Notes: a model not told the origin generated them from the letters alone. Positions 51,993 through 61,473 are shown, counted from the stretch's first letter. The stretch is DNA of 64,000 bases from CAXXOK01 sp963663285 (GCA_963663285.2 CAXXNI010000004.1:744001-808000); one strand, 5' to 3'. Translations and numbers: made by a program.

Positions 51993-53487
51993 GGTTTTTG
52001 CCTCCCATAGCATAATTTAACAACGTTTCTTCCCCAAATTGCTCCGGGGTCAGCTCGGCGGTGATCCGGCCGTCGCACATTACATAGATGCGGTCGCTCA
52101 AGCCCATTACCTCGGGCAGCTCGGACGAAACAACGATGATCGATTTGCCTTCTGCCAGCAGATTTTCCATCAGGCGGTAAATTTCCGCCTTGGCGGCAAC
52201 GTCCACACCGCGTGTGGGTTCGTCGAAAATAAGTATTTCAACGTCCGTGCTCAGCCACTTGGCTAAAATCACCTTCTGCTGGTTGCCGCCCGACATGTTC
52301 TGCGTTAAGAACTCGGGTTTGCGGGGTACAATGTTGAGTTCTTTCATATAATAACCGCAGTTTTTGGCTTTTAAATCTTCGTTTACAAAGCCCATCTTCA
52401 CAAACCGGCGCAGCCCGGCCAGTGCCATGTTATCAATATTGTTGAAAAACTTGACGAATCCCTGCGTTTTCCGCTCTTCGGGGATCAGCCCGATGCCATG
52501 GCGGAGCCCATCTTTGGTGGAGCGGAACCGTACGGGCTTGCCGTGTACCAGCACTTGACCTTCCGTAATCCGGTCGGCGCCGAAGATGGCGCGCATCACT
52601 TCGGTGCGGCCCGAGCCGATTAGTCCGGAAAAGCCCAGTATTTCGCCCTTTCGCAGGTGGAAACTCACGTTTTTGAATGCGTCTTTAGAACTGATGTTTC
52701 TTGCTTCCAGTACATCCACTGGCTGCACCCGCCGCTCCTGCAAGCGGGATGCGATGGCGCTTACGTTGCGGCCTACCATCTTTTGGATGATTTCTTCCCG
52801 GGTCGTGTCCGCCACGTCCAGCGTGGTTACGCACTGGCCGTCGCGCAGGATGGTGGCGCGGTCGCAGATGCGAAACACTTCTTCCAGCCGGTGGCTGACG
52901 TAGATAATGGTAATGCCCAGCCCTTTCAGCTCCCGGATGATGTGAAACAGCGCCTCTGTCTCGTTGATGGTCAGCGATGCGGTCGGCTCATCCAGCGAGA
53001 TCACTTCGGAGCTGTGGAACAGCGCCTTGGCGATGGCGACCATCTGCATTTCGCCGGCGCTTAAGGAGGCGGCGGAATCTTCCGCCTTAAAACGGCACTT
53101 AAGCCGCTGTAAAATGACGTTTACCGTGCGGTTCATGGCCGCGTTGTTCACAAAGCGCGCGGTGTTGGGCTCGTACCCAAGCGCGACGTTCTGTCCGACG
53201 GTCATATCCTTAATAATGTTGGTTTCCTGATGTACCTTTGATATTTTGCCGTTTACGATGGCGTCGTGAGGGTTTTTGAACCATACTTTCTGGCCGTTCA
53301 AATACACGTCGCCCGCGTAATCGGTATATACGCCGTGCAGGATGTTGAGCAGCGTGCTTTTTCCGGCGCCGTTCTCGCCCAGCAGGGCGTGGATTTCCCC
53401 CTTGCGGATGGAAAAGGATACGTTATCCAGTACGCGCACGCCGGGGAAATTTTTTGAAATTTTTTGAAACTCTACTGCGTTGCACAT
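51979..53487 (-). CDS. rbsA: Sugar ABC transporter ATPase, RbsA type (two domains)
   Basis: This 502-residue protein has two fused ATPase domains. The first has a good Walker A (GENGAGKST), signature LSAGEMQMVAIAKAL and Walker B ISLDEPTA. The second has a degenerate P-loop (GLIGSGRTEVM), signature MSGGNQQKVILAKWL and Walker B LIFDEPTRGVD, as usual for RbsA/MglA proteins. It energises uptake together with the permease and binding protein. A strong hairpin separates it from the binding-protein gene upstream. It starts with ATGTGC after AAAGGATG. Confidence 0.94.
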   Translation of the reverse strand: MCNAVEFQKISKNFPGVRVLDNVSFSIRKGEIHALLGENGAGKSTLLNILHGVYTDYAGDVYLNGQKVWFKNPHDAIVNGKISKVHQETNIIKDMTVGQNVALGYEPNTARFVNNAAMNRTVNVILQRLKCRFKAEDSAASLSAGEMQMVAIAKALFHSSEVISLDEPTASLTINETEALFHIIRELKGLGITIIYVSHRLEEVFRICDRATILRDGQCVTTLDVADTTREEIIQKMVGRNVSAIASRLQERRVQPVDVLEARNISSKDAFKNVSFHLRKGEILGFSGLIGSGRTEVMRAIFGADRITEGQVLVHGKPVRFRSTKDGLRHGIGLIPEERKTQGFVKFFNNIDNMALAGLRRFVKMGFVNEDLKAKNCGYYMKELNIVPRKPEFLTQNMSGGNQQKVILAKWLSTDVEILIFDEPTRGVDVAAKAEIYRLMENLLAEGKSIIVVSSELPEVMGLSDRIYVMCDGRITAELTPEQFGEETLLNYAMGGKNHAQE

Positions 53488-53510
53488 GATCTAATTCATC
53501 CTTTTTGGCA

Positions 53511-53542
53511 TCGGAGGGGCAGAATCGCTTCTGCCCCTCCGA
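53511..53542 (-). other. Intercistronic hairpin after the binding-protein gene
   Basis: A perfect 14-bp stem with 4-base loop lies between the binding-protein and ATPase genes of the same operon. On the minus strand there is no T run after it, so it likely protects the upstream message from decay. Confidence 0.75.
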
Positions 53543-53563
53543 TAAGTCTGGGGACAAACCAAA

Positions 53564-54613
53564 TTACTCGGCGTATTCGGTCGGTACCCAATTGATGATT
53601 TCTGCGGCGGGTGTATCCACGTTGGTGCTGTCGATCAGCGCCTGCGGCGTCCACACGACACGGGGCAGTTCCTGGCCGCCTAAGAGGCGCAGGGTGCACT
53701 CGGTGGCGATTTGCGCTTTGTAGAAGGGGAAGGAGTCGATGGTCGCGTCCAGCTTGCCGGCACGGATGGAATCGTACGCTTCGCCGATGCCGTCAACGCC
53801 TACAACCAGAATGTCGCGGCCCGAATCTTCAACAGCTTCCACAACGCCCAGCGCCATGCCGTCGTTGTTGCAGAAGATAGCTTTCAGGTCGGGGTAGTTT
53901 TTAATCCAGGTATCAGCCAGCTCTTTGGCCTTGTTACGATCCCAGTCGGCGTTCTGCTCGGCAACAACGGTGATGCCGGGGGCGTTTTCCGCCATCCAGG
54001 TCTTAAAGCCCAGGGTGCGCTGGCGGGCTGCGAAGGCTTTGGGCATGCCGATGACTACGGCAACTTCGCCCTGGCCGTCCAGTTTGCTGGCAATCCATTC
54101 AGCGGCGAGTTCGCCGTTCTGGATGGCTTTGGGTCCGACGAAATTCGGGGCGTTGGCAATCAAACCGTCGTTTACGTTCACGCAGGGGATGCCTTTTTCA
54201 AGCGCGCTTTCCACGCCGGGCACCAGGTTGCCGTCCGAAATGGGAGAAAGCATCAGCGCGGCGTATTTACGGTTGATCATGTTGTTGACAACCGCCAATT
54301 GGCCTTGCTCGTCGTTTTCATCCTGGGCGGCCTGCACGTCGATGGTGATTTCCACACCGGCTTCGGCGGCGGTGCGCTGCGCTTCGTAATAACCTTCACG
54401 CAAGGTGCGCCAGTACTCGTTTTGGAACTGCTTGGCAACAGCGCCAAGGGTGATGCCGTTTTCCGGCTTGGGTACGGCGCCAAACTCAGCGCGGATATCC
54501 TCGATCATAATACCGGCTTCGTTATCGGGGTTAAATGCGGTATCTTCGGCAAGGGCAACCACCGCCGTGACCAACATGGCCAGGCATAAAACAAGAGCAA
54601 CCAGTTTTTTCAT
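53564..54613 (-). CDS. Sugar ABC transporter substrate-binding protein, RbsB type
   Basis: This 349-residue periplasmic-binding-like protein (peripla_BP_4 type) has a signal peptide ending ALA near residue 22, without lipobox Cys. The mature part contains GITLGAVAKQFQNEYWRTLR near residue 54 and AIFCNNDGMALGVVEAVED near 230, typical of ribose/allose/inositol binders. Asp and Arg residues that usually hold pyranose sugars are not assignable with certainty. GGGAAGAAC precedes the ATG. It follows the isomerase/epimerase-like gene by 19 bases. Confidence 0.92.
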   Translation of the reverse strand: MKKLVALVLCLAMLVTAVVALAEDTAFNPDNEAGIMIEDIRAEFGAVPKPENGITLGAVAKQFQNEYWRTLREGYYEAQRTAAEAGVEITIDVQAAQDENDEQGQLAVVNNMINRKYAALMLSPISDGNLVPGVESALEKGIPCVNVNDGLIANAPNFVGPKAIQNGELAAEWIASKLDGQGEVAVVIGMPKAFAARQRTLGFKTWMAENAPGITVVAEQNADWDRNKAKELADTWIKNYPDLKAIFCNNDGMALGVVEAVEDSGRDILVVGVDGIGEAYDSIRAGKLDATIDSFPFYKAQIATECTLRLLGGQELPRVVWTPQALIDSTNVDTPAAEIINWVPTEYAE

Positions 54614-54632
54614 GTTCTTCCCTCTCTCTCCT

Positions 54633-55562
54633 TTATTTTAGCATTCTGAGAATCAGCCGCTGGGACTCGATTCCGTCCTGCTTAGAGACAACTTTAGCGA
54701 TTTCCTCCATTCCAATGGTATCAATGATGTCGCTCATTTTATTGAACATTTCTATGTTTAATTCTACTTCGCTTTGCGCATCCTCCCGGAAGGGGAAGGA
54801 GTCAAAGAAAACAACGCCGTCATACTGGTATTTTTTCAAGTAATAGACAAATTCCAGCGCCTGCGGCAGATGGACCGAGCCGAAGATGAGGCCGTTATCC
54901 ATGGCGTTATAGCCGTCGTTTAAGTGCAGGCCGAACAGCTTGCCCTTACGCGCGGCCAACGCCAGCGAGAAGGCGGGGCTTTCCCGCTTCATCAGCATGT
55001 GGCAGAAATCCAGTGTCACGCCCACATTTTCGCGGTCGATCTCGTCAATGGCCATCATGGTCAGGCCGATACCGTCAATCATGGAGAAGGCCCGCGGCTC
55101 GAAGGGCTTGTATTCGATGCTGATTTTCACGCCCAGGGGCAATGCGTAATCCGCTACGGTTTGAATGCTCTGGATGATCTTTTTCCATTTGGCTGCGTAA
55201 TCGATTTGGAAGGGATAATCGAAACCGTCAAAACCCAGCCAGATGGTGAGTATTTCGCCGTTGAGTTCCTTGCAGGCGTCCACCGCCTCCAGGCAAAGCG
55301 TTACCGCGTCGGCGGATACAGCTTCGTTAGGATTGGTGAATTCGCCCGCGACGTAATGTTCCTTAAACCGCAGCGCTACACCGTTTACCTGCATATCGCC
55401 GACGGCGTCCAAAAGTTTACGCTCGTCATAAGCCTTGATATGCTCGGGATAATTAAATTCAAGGTGCGTTATGCCACGTACCTGATGATAGGCTTCTATC
55501 GTCTGGAAAATATCCTTGTCGCCTTTGTGGATGAACGAATTCATTCTGCCTGCAAATTTCAT
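54633..55562 (-). CDS. Sugar phosphate isomerase/epimerase-like TIM-barrel protein
   Basis: This 309-residue protein belongs to the AP-endonuclease-2-like TIM barrels that include ketose epimerases and inosose dehydratases. Likely metal ligands are Glu in VKISIEYKPFEPRAF, Asp/His in VTLDFCHMLMKRE, His in KLFGLHLNDGYNA and a final acid in VVFFDSFPFREDA. It is the first gene of the operon, behind a very good promoter, and probably converts the imported sugar to the form that one of the kinases uses. The exact reaction (epimerisation or isomerisation) is open. Confidence 0.85.
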   Translation of the reverse strand: MKFAGRMNSFIHKGDKDIFQTIEAYHQVRGITHLEFNYPEHIKAYDERKLLDAVGDMQVNGVALRFKEHYVAGEFTNPNEAVSADAVTLCLEAVDACKELNGEILTIWLGFDGFDYPFQIDYAAKWKKIIQSIQTVADYALPLGVKISIEYKPFEPRAFSMIDGIGLTMMAIDEIDRENVGVTLDFCHMLMKRESPAFSLALAARKGKLFGLHLNDGYNAMDNGLIFGSVHLPQALEFVYYLKKYQYDGVVFFDSFPFREDAQSEVELNIEMFNKMSDIIDTIGMEEIAKVVSKQDGIESQRLILRMLK

Positions 55563-55597
55563 GTGTATTCTATTCCCTTCGTGAAGATCGTAGCTAC

Positions 55598-55626
55598 ACT
55601 ATACTACTAGTTTCAAATAATGTCAA
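55598..55626 (-). promoter_or_regulatory. Sigma-A promoter of the ribose/allose-type operon, with candidate operator
   Basis: On the minus strand TTGACA, 17 bases and TATAGT lie 36 bases upstream of the first start codon. Two direct copies of TTTGAAA (forward TTTCAAA at 55611-55617 and 55631-55637) flank the -35 box, 20 bases apart, a plausible DeoR operator. The rest of the gap, 55638-55888, is AT-rich and shows no gene. Confidence 0.85.
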
Positions 55627-55888
55627 TACTTTTCAAAAAAAATCGAAAAAATTTAAATCGCGTCATAAATACGGGAAAAAGCTAAATAAATCAAGAGATA
55701 CAGAAAAAGATGATTTTAAAATATAAAAAGTATCAATGAAGATTGTGGTAAAAATTTTTCTGAATTCGCAATTAGCTGCGTTAAATTTGAACCCGGATGG
55801 AAACGGATATGGAACAAAATGAAAATAAATGATGAAATAATCCAAATATAGGCATCCGCCTAAGCCACGCGCAGCCAGCACAGCAAGT

Positions 55889-55918
55889 AAAAAACACAGG
55901 CCCTTGCCGGCCTGTGTT
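55889..55918 (-). terminator. Intrinsic terminator of the radical SAM gene
   Basis: On the minus strand AACACAGGCC pairs with GGCCTGTGTT over a 6-base loop, followed by six T residues. Confidence 0.9.
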
Positions 55919-55963
55919 GCAGAGAGATGATGATACGGAAAGGAGTGTAATTGGAAAAGAAGG

Positions 55964-57073
55964 TTATCTGGCCGGTTCGCCGCATCCACATAACAGACTT
56001 CGTACCTGCGCATCTTTTTCAAACAGCGCACAGCCGCCGGGGTGCCCGGTTTCTTCCGCGTTGATGCCCCGTACCTGCGCAAAGAACGGCGAAGCCAGCG
56101 CCTGCAAAAGGGTGCAATCGCGCAGGTTCCGGTCGGAATAGGGGGAGAAGGGGCAGGGTTCGGCCGCGCCGTAGGCGTTGATGTGGAAAAATCCGCGGCC
56201 CGCCGCCAAGCACCCGCCCATGTACTTTTCATCGCCGGGGAAGGAGAGAAAAATCATGCCGGGGAACTGCGTGCGCAGCGCCTCCTGACGCTCCTCAATA
56301 TACCGGCGCTCATCATCGCCGGGAGCCAACGCTTCCGTGCCGGGGGCTACCGGCACGTATTCAATAAAGAATACCAAACGGCAGCCTTTAGCGTACAGCA
56401 TACGGATAAAGCGCTCGTCCGTTACATCCGCCATGTTCTGGGTGGTTACGGTCAGCGATACGCCAAAGAGCAGCTTTTCCTTTACCAGGCGGTCCAGCGC
56501 CGTTTGCACTTTTTGGTGAGTGCCCGCGCCGCGCCGCCCGTCGGTTTCCGCTTCGCTGCCTTCCATACTGACGATGGGCACAAGGTTGCGGTGCTGATCC
56601 ATCAAGCGGAGCTGTTCTCCATCCACAAGCGTACCGTTGGTAAAGATGGGGAAGAGGATGTTCTTGTGTGCGGCGGCCTGTGTAAGGATTTCCGGGCGCG
56701 TCATCGGCTCGCCGCCTGCCAGCAAAATAAAGGGAATGCCCGCGTCCCCGGCCTGCTGAAAAATATCGCCCCACTCGGCGGCGGAAAGCATGGGGGTGTC
56801 GCTCGGCTTGCCGCACTGGCCGTTGGCGCGTGCGTAACACCCCTTGCAGTACAGGTTGCAGGCGGTGGTGATGCTGGCGATTAAAAACATCGGCACCGGC
56901 AGGCCTTCGGCTTCGTGTGCGGCCCGGCGCTTCTGCATGGTTTTTTGACTTTTCTGATATTGGTAGAAAAAGGCGGTCTCTTTGGGGCTTTGGAGTGTGG
57001 ACTTGATGACATCCTGAATGAGCTGCTCCGCGCCCTGATTTAAATATTCGGCTAACACAAACGTTGTTTCCAT
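55964..57073 (-). CDS. Radical SAM protein with C-terminal Cys cluster (SPASM-like)
   Basis: This 369-residue protein has the radical SAM motif CNLYCKGC near residue 72, with the SAM-binding LLAGGEPMTRPEILTQAA near residue 117. The C-terminus has several Cys residues (GGCLAAGRGFFHINAYGAAE, PCPFSPYSD, GGCALF, LLCGCGE) that could hold an auxiliary 4Fe-4S cluster as in SPASM proteins. Such enzymes modify peptides or proteins or small molecules. No precursor peptide or partner gene is adjacent, so the substrate is unknown. It is monocistronic. GGAAAGGGATTATTC precedes the ATG. Confidence 0.88.
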   Translation of the reverse strand: METTFVLAEYLNQGAEQLIQDVIKSTLQSPKETAFFYQYQKSQKTMQKRRAAHEAEGLPVPMFLIASITTACNLYCKGCYARANGQCGKPSDTPMLSAAEWGDIFQQAGDAGIPFILLAGGEPMTRPEILTQAAAHKNILFPIFTNGTLVDGEQLRLMDQHRNLVPIVSMEGSEAETDGRRGAGTHQKVQTALDRLVKEKLLFGVSLTVTTQNMADVTDERFIRMLYAKGCRLVFFIEYVPVAPGTEALAPGDDERRYIEERQEALRTQFPGMIFLSFPGDEKYMGGCLAAGRGFFHINAYGAAEPCPFSPYSDRNLRDCTLLQALASPFFAQVRGINAEETGHPGGCALFEKDAQVRSLLCGCGEPAR

Positions 57074-57433
57074 GAATAATCCCTTTCCTTATACCGGATG
57101 AGACGGGCTTTCTTACAGGTTCACCTATATTATCGCAGGGCACAATAGGCGATTCAATAGAAGACAGATTAGAATTGTTTAAGAAACAGATGAACCCGCG
57201 GGAGAATAATGCGTAGACAAACAACAGTATTTTTGACGCCGCTTGCTTAGTTGAATGGCTGAGGAAAGGCCTTAACCACAGGGATTGCGGCAGCGGCACG
57301 GAAACCGATTTTTGGATACTGTATCCCAAAAAACAGGATAAATACACCCGACCCATTGAACCTATAGTTACTATAAGGTTTACAATGGAGGGGACAGCTG
57401 AGTAAAGGATGATGCAAGATCGAACCGAAATTG
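57074..57433. other. Divergent intergenic region before the purine operon
   Basis: No gene is supported. A hairpin-like stretch near 57309-57333 pairs TTTTTGGATA with TATCCCAAAAA, without a terminating T run. CCTATAG/CTATAAGG at 57360-57377 is an imperfect dyad close to the start, a possible operator. I looked for a purine riboswitch and saw none. Confidence 0.4.
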
Positions 57434-58810
57434 ATGATCCGGAATGCCAAAGCCATTGTCACCTGCGATGAGCAGGATCGCGTATACCACAATGCGGATA
57501 TGCTGATTCAAGGCCCCAAAATCCTGAAAATCGGGCAAAACCTGACCGATGCGTATGATGATTCCATCGACGCGACGGACCGTTTCGTTTACCCGGGGCT
57601 GATCAACACGCATCATCATTTTTTCCAGACCTTTGTGCGCAACCTTAAAACCATCGACTATCCCAACATGACCGTACCCGAATGGCTGGATAAAATTTAT
57701 AAGATTTTTCAGCTGGTGGACGATGAGGTGATTTTCTACTCCTCGCTTACCGCCATGGCCGATCTTTTAAAGCATGGCTGCACCTGCGCGTTTGACCACC
57801 AATACTGCTACACCAAGGCTACGGGTAAAAAGCCGGTGGACCGCCAGATGGAAGCGGCGGCGATGCTGGGCATCCGCTACCACGCGGGCCGCGGCACCAA
57901 CACGCTGCCCCGCAGCGAGGGCAGCACCATGCCCGATAATATGCTGGAGACGACCGATGAGTACTTGCAGGACTGCGAGCGCATTATCGGCCTGTACCAC
58001 GATGCAAAGCCGTATTCCATGTCGCAGATCGTACTGGCGCCCTGCCAGCCGATCAACTGCTACCGCGATACGTTTGTTCATACCGTTACGCTGGCGCGCA
58101 AGCATAAGGTGCGCATGCACACGCACCTTGGCGAAGGCGAAAATGAGATTATGCTGGAGCGCTGGGGTAAGCGCACGCTGGACTGGTGCGCGGACATCGG
58201 CTTTATCGGCGAGGATGTTTGGCTGGCGCATGGCTGGGAGCTGACCCCGGAGGAATATACGGTGATCGGCAAAGCGGGCACGGGCGTATCCCATTGCCCA
58301 AGCCCCGCCATACTGGGCGGTTTCCCCATTTTGCCGATGAAGCAGATGGCGGAAGCGGGCGTGTGCGTAAGCCTCGGCTGTGATGGCTCGGCCACCAATG
58401 ATAGCTCCAGCCTGCTGGATTCCATGCGTACCGCGTGGATGATGCAGGCATGGCACAGCAAGCAGCGCGGCGGGTGCATATCGCCGTACGAAATGCTGAA
58501 AATTGCTACCGTTAACGGCGCAAAAACGCTGGGTCGGCCGGACCTTGGCTCGCTGGCGCCGGAAAAGGGCGCGGATTTGTTTATGGTGGATGCGGGCGCG
58601 CTGGAGCTGACCGGTACGCTGCATGACCCGCGCAATTTGCTGGCGCGCGCGGGCGTTACCGGCACGGTAGCGCTGACCATGGTCAACGGCAAAGTGGTCT
58701 ACCGGGACGGCGAGCTGCTGGGCGTGAACGAGCGCGAACTGGCGCGTAAGGGCGAAGATACGTGCACCCGCGTGCTGCGGGAGCCGTGCGACGCCTTCCA
58801 TAACCTGTGA
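57434..58810 (+). CDS. Amidohydrolase, 8-oxoguanine deaminase/TrzN-like
   Basis: This 458-residue metal-dependent hydrolase of the ATZ/TRZ family has the metal site LINTHHHFFQTF near residue 60, MHTHLGEGE and WLAHGW in the middle and SLGCDGSATND near residue 318. It hydrolyses amino groups of purine- or triazine-like rings; 8-oxoguanine deaminase is the best match I can recall. Co-location with a BMP-type nucleoside importer supports purine salvage. The start is weak: ATG 57434 or TTG 57431, with no good binding site, and an in-frame stop lies 24 bases upstream, so low translation or leader control is possible. Confidence 0.88.
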   Translation: MIRNAKAIVTCDEQDRVYHNADMLIQGPKILKIGQNLTDAYDDSIDATDRFVYPGLINTHHHFFQTFVRNLKTIDYPNMTVPEWLDKIYKIFQLVDDEVIFYSSLTAMADLLKHGCTCAFDHQYCYTKATGKKPVDRQMEAAAMLGIRYHAGRGTNTLPRSEGSTMPDNMLETTDEYLQDCERIIGLYHDAKPYSMSQIVLAPCQPINCYRDTFVHTVTLARKHKVRMHTHLGEGENEIMLERWGKRTLDWCADIGFIGEDVWLAHGWELTPEEYTVIGKAGTGVSHCPSPAILGGFPILPMKQMAEAGVCVSLGCDGSATNDSSSLLDSMRTAWMMQAWHSKQRGGCISPYEMLKIATVNGAKTLGRPDLGSLAPEKGADLFMVDAGALELTGTLHDPRNLLARAGVTGTVALTMVNGKVVYRDGELLGVNERELARKGEDTCTRVLREPCDAFHNL

Positions 58811-58860
58811 TCAGACGGCTTATGGCTGTTTTATCAAATTTTTAAGGGAGAGGGAAGAAA

Positions 58861-59838
58861 ATGAAAAAGGTACTGAGTTTGGTGTTTTCTCTGTTGCTTA
58901 TGCTATCCCTGACGGTCAATACAGGGGTGGCGGAATCCGCTGGAGAGCCGCTGAAGGTTGCCCTCTGCATGTCCGGCGCTGCGAACGATCAGGGCTGGAA
59001 CCAAACCGCTTATGAAGGTGCACTGAAAGCCTGCGATAAGTATGGCTTTGATCTGTCCTATACCGAGAATCTGGAAACGGCCGATATCGTTGCGGCTTTT
59101 GCGGATTACGCGGCAGCCGGCTACGATGTCATCATCGGCCACGGCTTCGAGTTCGGCGATCCCGCGCTGGAAGTAGCCGAAACCTACCCCGATACCATCT
59201 TTATCTGCACCGAGGCGGATGCGTCCGCCGAGAACGTATCCTCCTATGTCATGGCCTGCGAGCAGACCGCGTATGTGGAAGGCATCATCGCCGCCAACAT
59301 GACCGAGTCCGGCAAAGTCGGCGCGATCGGCCCCATTCAGGGCGATTCGCTGGTGAAGATCATCAACGGCTTTGAAGACGGCGCCAAGTCCGTCAACCCC
59401 GACCTCGTAGTGGAAACCGCGTGGACTAACTCCTTTGTGGATTCCCAGCTGGCTATGGAAGCCGCGACCGCGATGATCGAAGACGGCGTAGACGTCATCA
59501 AGCATTGCGCCAACGCTTGCGGCAACGGTGCGATGAGCGCTGCTGTGGATGCGGGCATCTGGTGCCAGGGCGACTCCTACGACCAAAGCTCGCTGGCTCC
59601 CGATAACATTCTGGATTCTGCGCTGTACAACCTGGACGTCGTGCTGGACATCGCTTTGGGCTCTATCGCCGACGATACCTTCGAGGGCGGCGTATACAAC
59701 CTGGGCATGGCGGATAACGCCGTTGCGGTGCTCCTGTCCGATAACCTCCCCGAGGATGTAGCCGCGATCGCCCAGGAAGCGATTGACGCCATCATCTCCG
59801 GCGATCTGGTCGTCGTACGCGATTACACCCTGCGCTAA
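58861..59838 (+). CDS. BMP-family nucleoside/purine-binding protein
   Basis: This 325-residue basic-membrane-protein-family protein has a signal peptide of about 24 residues (ending GVA) and no lipobox. The mature part reads LKVALCMSGAANDQGWNQTA and later GHGFEFGDPALEVAETY and GKVGAIGPIQGDS, typical of PnrA/BMP nucleoside binders. GGGAGAGGGAAGAAA precedes the ATG. It follows the amidohydrolase gene by 50 bases; its own ATPase and permease genes follow after a strong hairpin. Confidence 0.92.
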   Translation: MKKVLSLVFSLLLMLSLTVNTGVAESAGEPLKVALCMSGAANDQGWNQTAYEGALKACDKYGFDLSYTENLETADIVAAFADYAAAGYDVIIGHGFEFGDPALEVAETYPDTIFICTEADASAENVSSYVMACEQTAYVEGIIAANMTESGKVGAIGPIQGDSLVKIINGFEDGAKSVNPDLVVETAWTNSFVDSQLAMEAATAMIEDGVDVIKHCANACGNGAMSAAVDAGIWCQGDSYDQSSLAPDNILDSALYNLDVVLDIALGSIADDTFEGGVYNLGMADNAVAVLLSDNLPEDVAAIAQEAIDAIISGDLVVVRDYTLR

Positions 59839-59860
59839 ACAAACGGAACGAATTTTGATA

Positions 59861-59898
59861 TGATAGAGTATCGGCTGCGGACAGCCGGTACTCTATCA
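59861..59898 (+). other. Intercistronic hairpin after the BMP gene
   Basis: A 17-bp stem with one G-T pair and a 4-base loop (CGGA) lies 22 bases after the stop. No T run follows. It is in the same position as the hairpins after the other binding-protein genes. Confidence 0.75.
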
Positions 59899-59946
59899 TT
59901 AAACGGGGCTGCTGCCGCAGGCACAGTTAAAGAGGAGTGTACGCAC

Positions 59947-61473
59947 ATGGCGATACTGGAAACCAGCGGAATCTGCAAGGCGTTTGCCGGCGTATATGCC
60001 AATGAGAACATCAGCCTGTCTGTGGAAAAAGGCAGCATCCACGCCCTGCTGGGCGAGAACGGCGCGGGCAAAACCACGCTGGTCAACATTATCTTCGGCA
60101 TTTACACAGCCGACAGCGGCGAAATCCGCTGGAAGGAGCAGCCCGCGGCCTTCCAGTCGCCCATGGACGCAATCGACGCGGGCATCGGTATGGTGCAGCA
60201 GCATTTTTCGCTGGTGGACCGGATGACTGTGCTGGATAACATTATTCTCAATTTGCAGGGCAACCGCTTTGTGCTGGACCGCGCGGCGGCGGAAAAACGC
60301 GTGCTGACGCTGGCGGAAAAATACGGCCTGCATGTAAACCCACGCGCCCGCATCCGCGATTTATCCGTGGGCGAGCGTCAGCGGGTGGAAATCCTCAAGG
60401 CGCTGTACCGGGATGCGGAATTGCTGATTCTGGACGAGCCGACCGGCGTGCTGACGCCGCAGGAAACCACGAAATTCTTTGATGTGCTCCGGAGCCTGAA
60501 AAACGAAGGGCACGCGATTTTGATTATTACTCACCGGATGAGCGAGATTATGGCGGTCAGCGACCGCGTAACCATATTGCGGGATGGAAGAAACGTGGCC
60601 GATTTAGTAACGGCCGCTACCAGCCCCGCCGAGCTTTCGCGCCACATGATTGGCCGGGAGCTGAGCAAACCTGCCGAAATCGGCACCGCAGCCGGGACGG
60701 AAACGATGCTTTCGCTGGCGGATGTATCCCTGCCGGGCAAAGCGCGCAACCACCCGCTGCACGGCATTGACCTTAAGGTGCGCAAGGGAGAAATACTTGG
60801 CATTGCCGGGGTGGAAGGCAACGGACAGAAGGAACTGGCAGAGGTGATTACCGGCATCCGCCGGGGCTACGGCGGCACGGTTACGCTGGATGGAGCAGAG
60901 GTGGATAAACTGTCCGTACGTAAGCGCTACGAGGCTGGCGTTGCCTACATTTCGGACGACCGCCATAACGACAGTCTGATTGTGAGCATGAACGTTGCGG
61001 AAAATCTGGCTCTGCGGGAGTACCGGCACGCGCCGTTTTCGCGCGGGAGCTGGATGAACCAAAAGGCGATTGTGCAAAACGCCGAGGCAAAAATGGCGGA
61101 ATACCAAATCCGCGCATCGGGCAAAACCGGGGTGGCGACGTCCGTCGGGCTGATGAGCGGCGGCAACCAGCAAAAGCTGATTATCGCGCGCGAGCTGTCC
61201 GGTAAGGCCAAGCTGATTGTCGCCAGCCAGCCCACGCGCGGGCTGGACATCGGCGCTACCGCCTTTGTACGTGATATGCTGGTTCGCCAGCGCAACGCGG
61301 GCAAAAGCGTCGTGCTGATTTCGGCGGATTTGGAGGAGATACTGGCGCTGAGCGACCGCATCGCCGTGATGTTCGGCGGCGCTATCGTGGGCGTACTCAG
61401 CCGGGAAGAGGCGACCGTACAGCAGATCGGCCTTTTGATGGGCGGCATCGTGGAAAAGGAGCGTGTGGGATGA
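59947..61473 (+). CDS. Nucleoside ABC transporter ATPase (two domains)
   Basis: This 508-residue protein has two ATPase domains, as in YufO/NupA-type nucleoside importers. The first has Walker A GENGAGKTTLV, signature LSVGERQRVEILKALYRDAE and Walker B ILDEPTGVLT. The second has a degenerate P-loop (GVEGNGQKELAEV), LMSGGNQQKLIIARELSGKA and QPTRGLD. ATG 59947 follows GAGGAG; the 29-codon upstream extension has none. Its stop overlaps the first permease start in ATGA. Confidence 0.93.
   Translation: MAILETSGICKAFAGVYANENISLSVEKGSIHALLGENGAGKTTLVNIIFGIYTADSGEIRWKEQPAAFQSPMDAIDAGIGMVQQHFSLVDRMTVLDNIILNLQGNRFVLDRAAAEKRVLTLAEKYGLHVNPRARIRDLSVGERQRVEILKALYRDAELLILDEPTGVLTPQETTKFFDVLRSLKNEGHAILIITHRMSEIMAVSDRVTILRDGRNVADLVTAATSPAELSRHMIGRELSKPAEIGTAAGTETMLSLADVSLPGKARNHPLHGIDLKVRKGEILGIAGVEGNGQKELAEVITGIRRGYGGTVTLDGAEVDKLSVRKRYEAGVAYISDDRHNDSLIVSMNVAENLALREYRHAPFSRGSWMNQKAIVQNAEAKMAEYQIRASGKTGVATSVGLMSGGNQQKLIIARELSGKAKLIVASQPTRGLDIGATAFVRDMLVRQRNAGKSVVLISADLEEILALSDRIAVMFGGAIVGVLSREEATVQQIGLLMGGIVEKERVG

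Noticed and set aside
57074..57433. Possible purine riboswitch before the amidohydrolase gene
   Set aside because: The conserved core of purine riboswitches (paired loops around a three-way junction) could not be found by eye.
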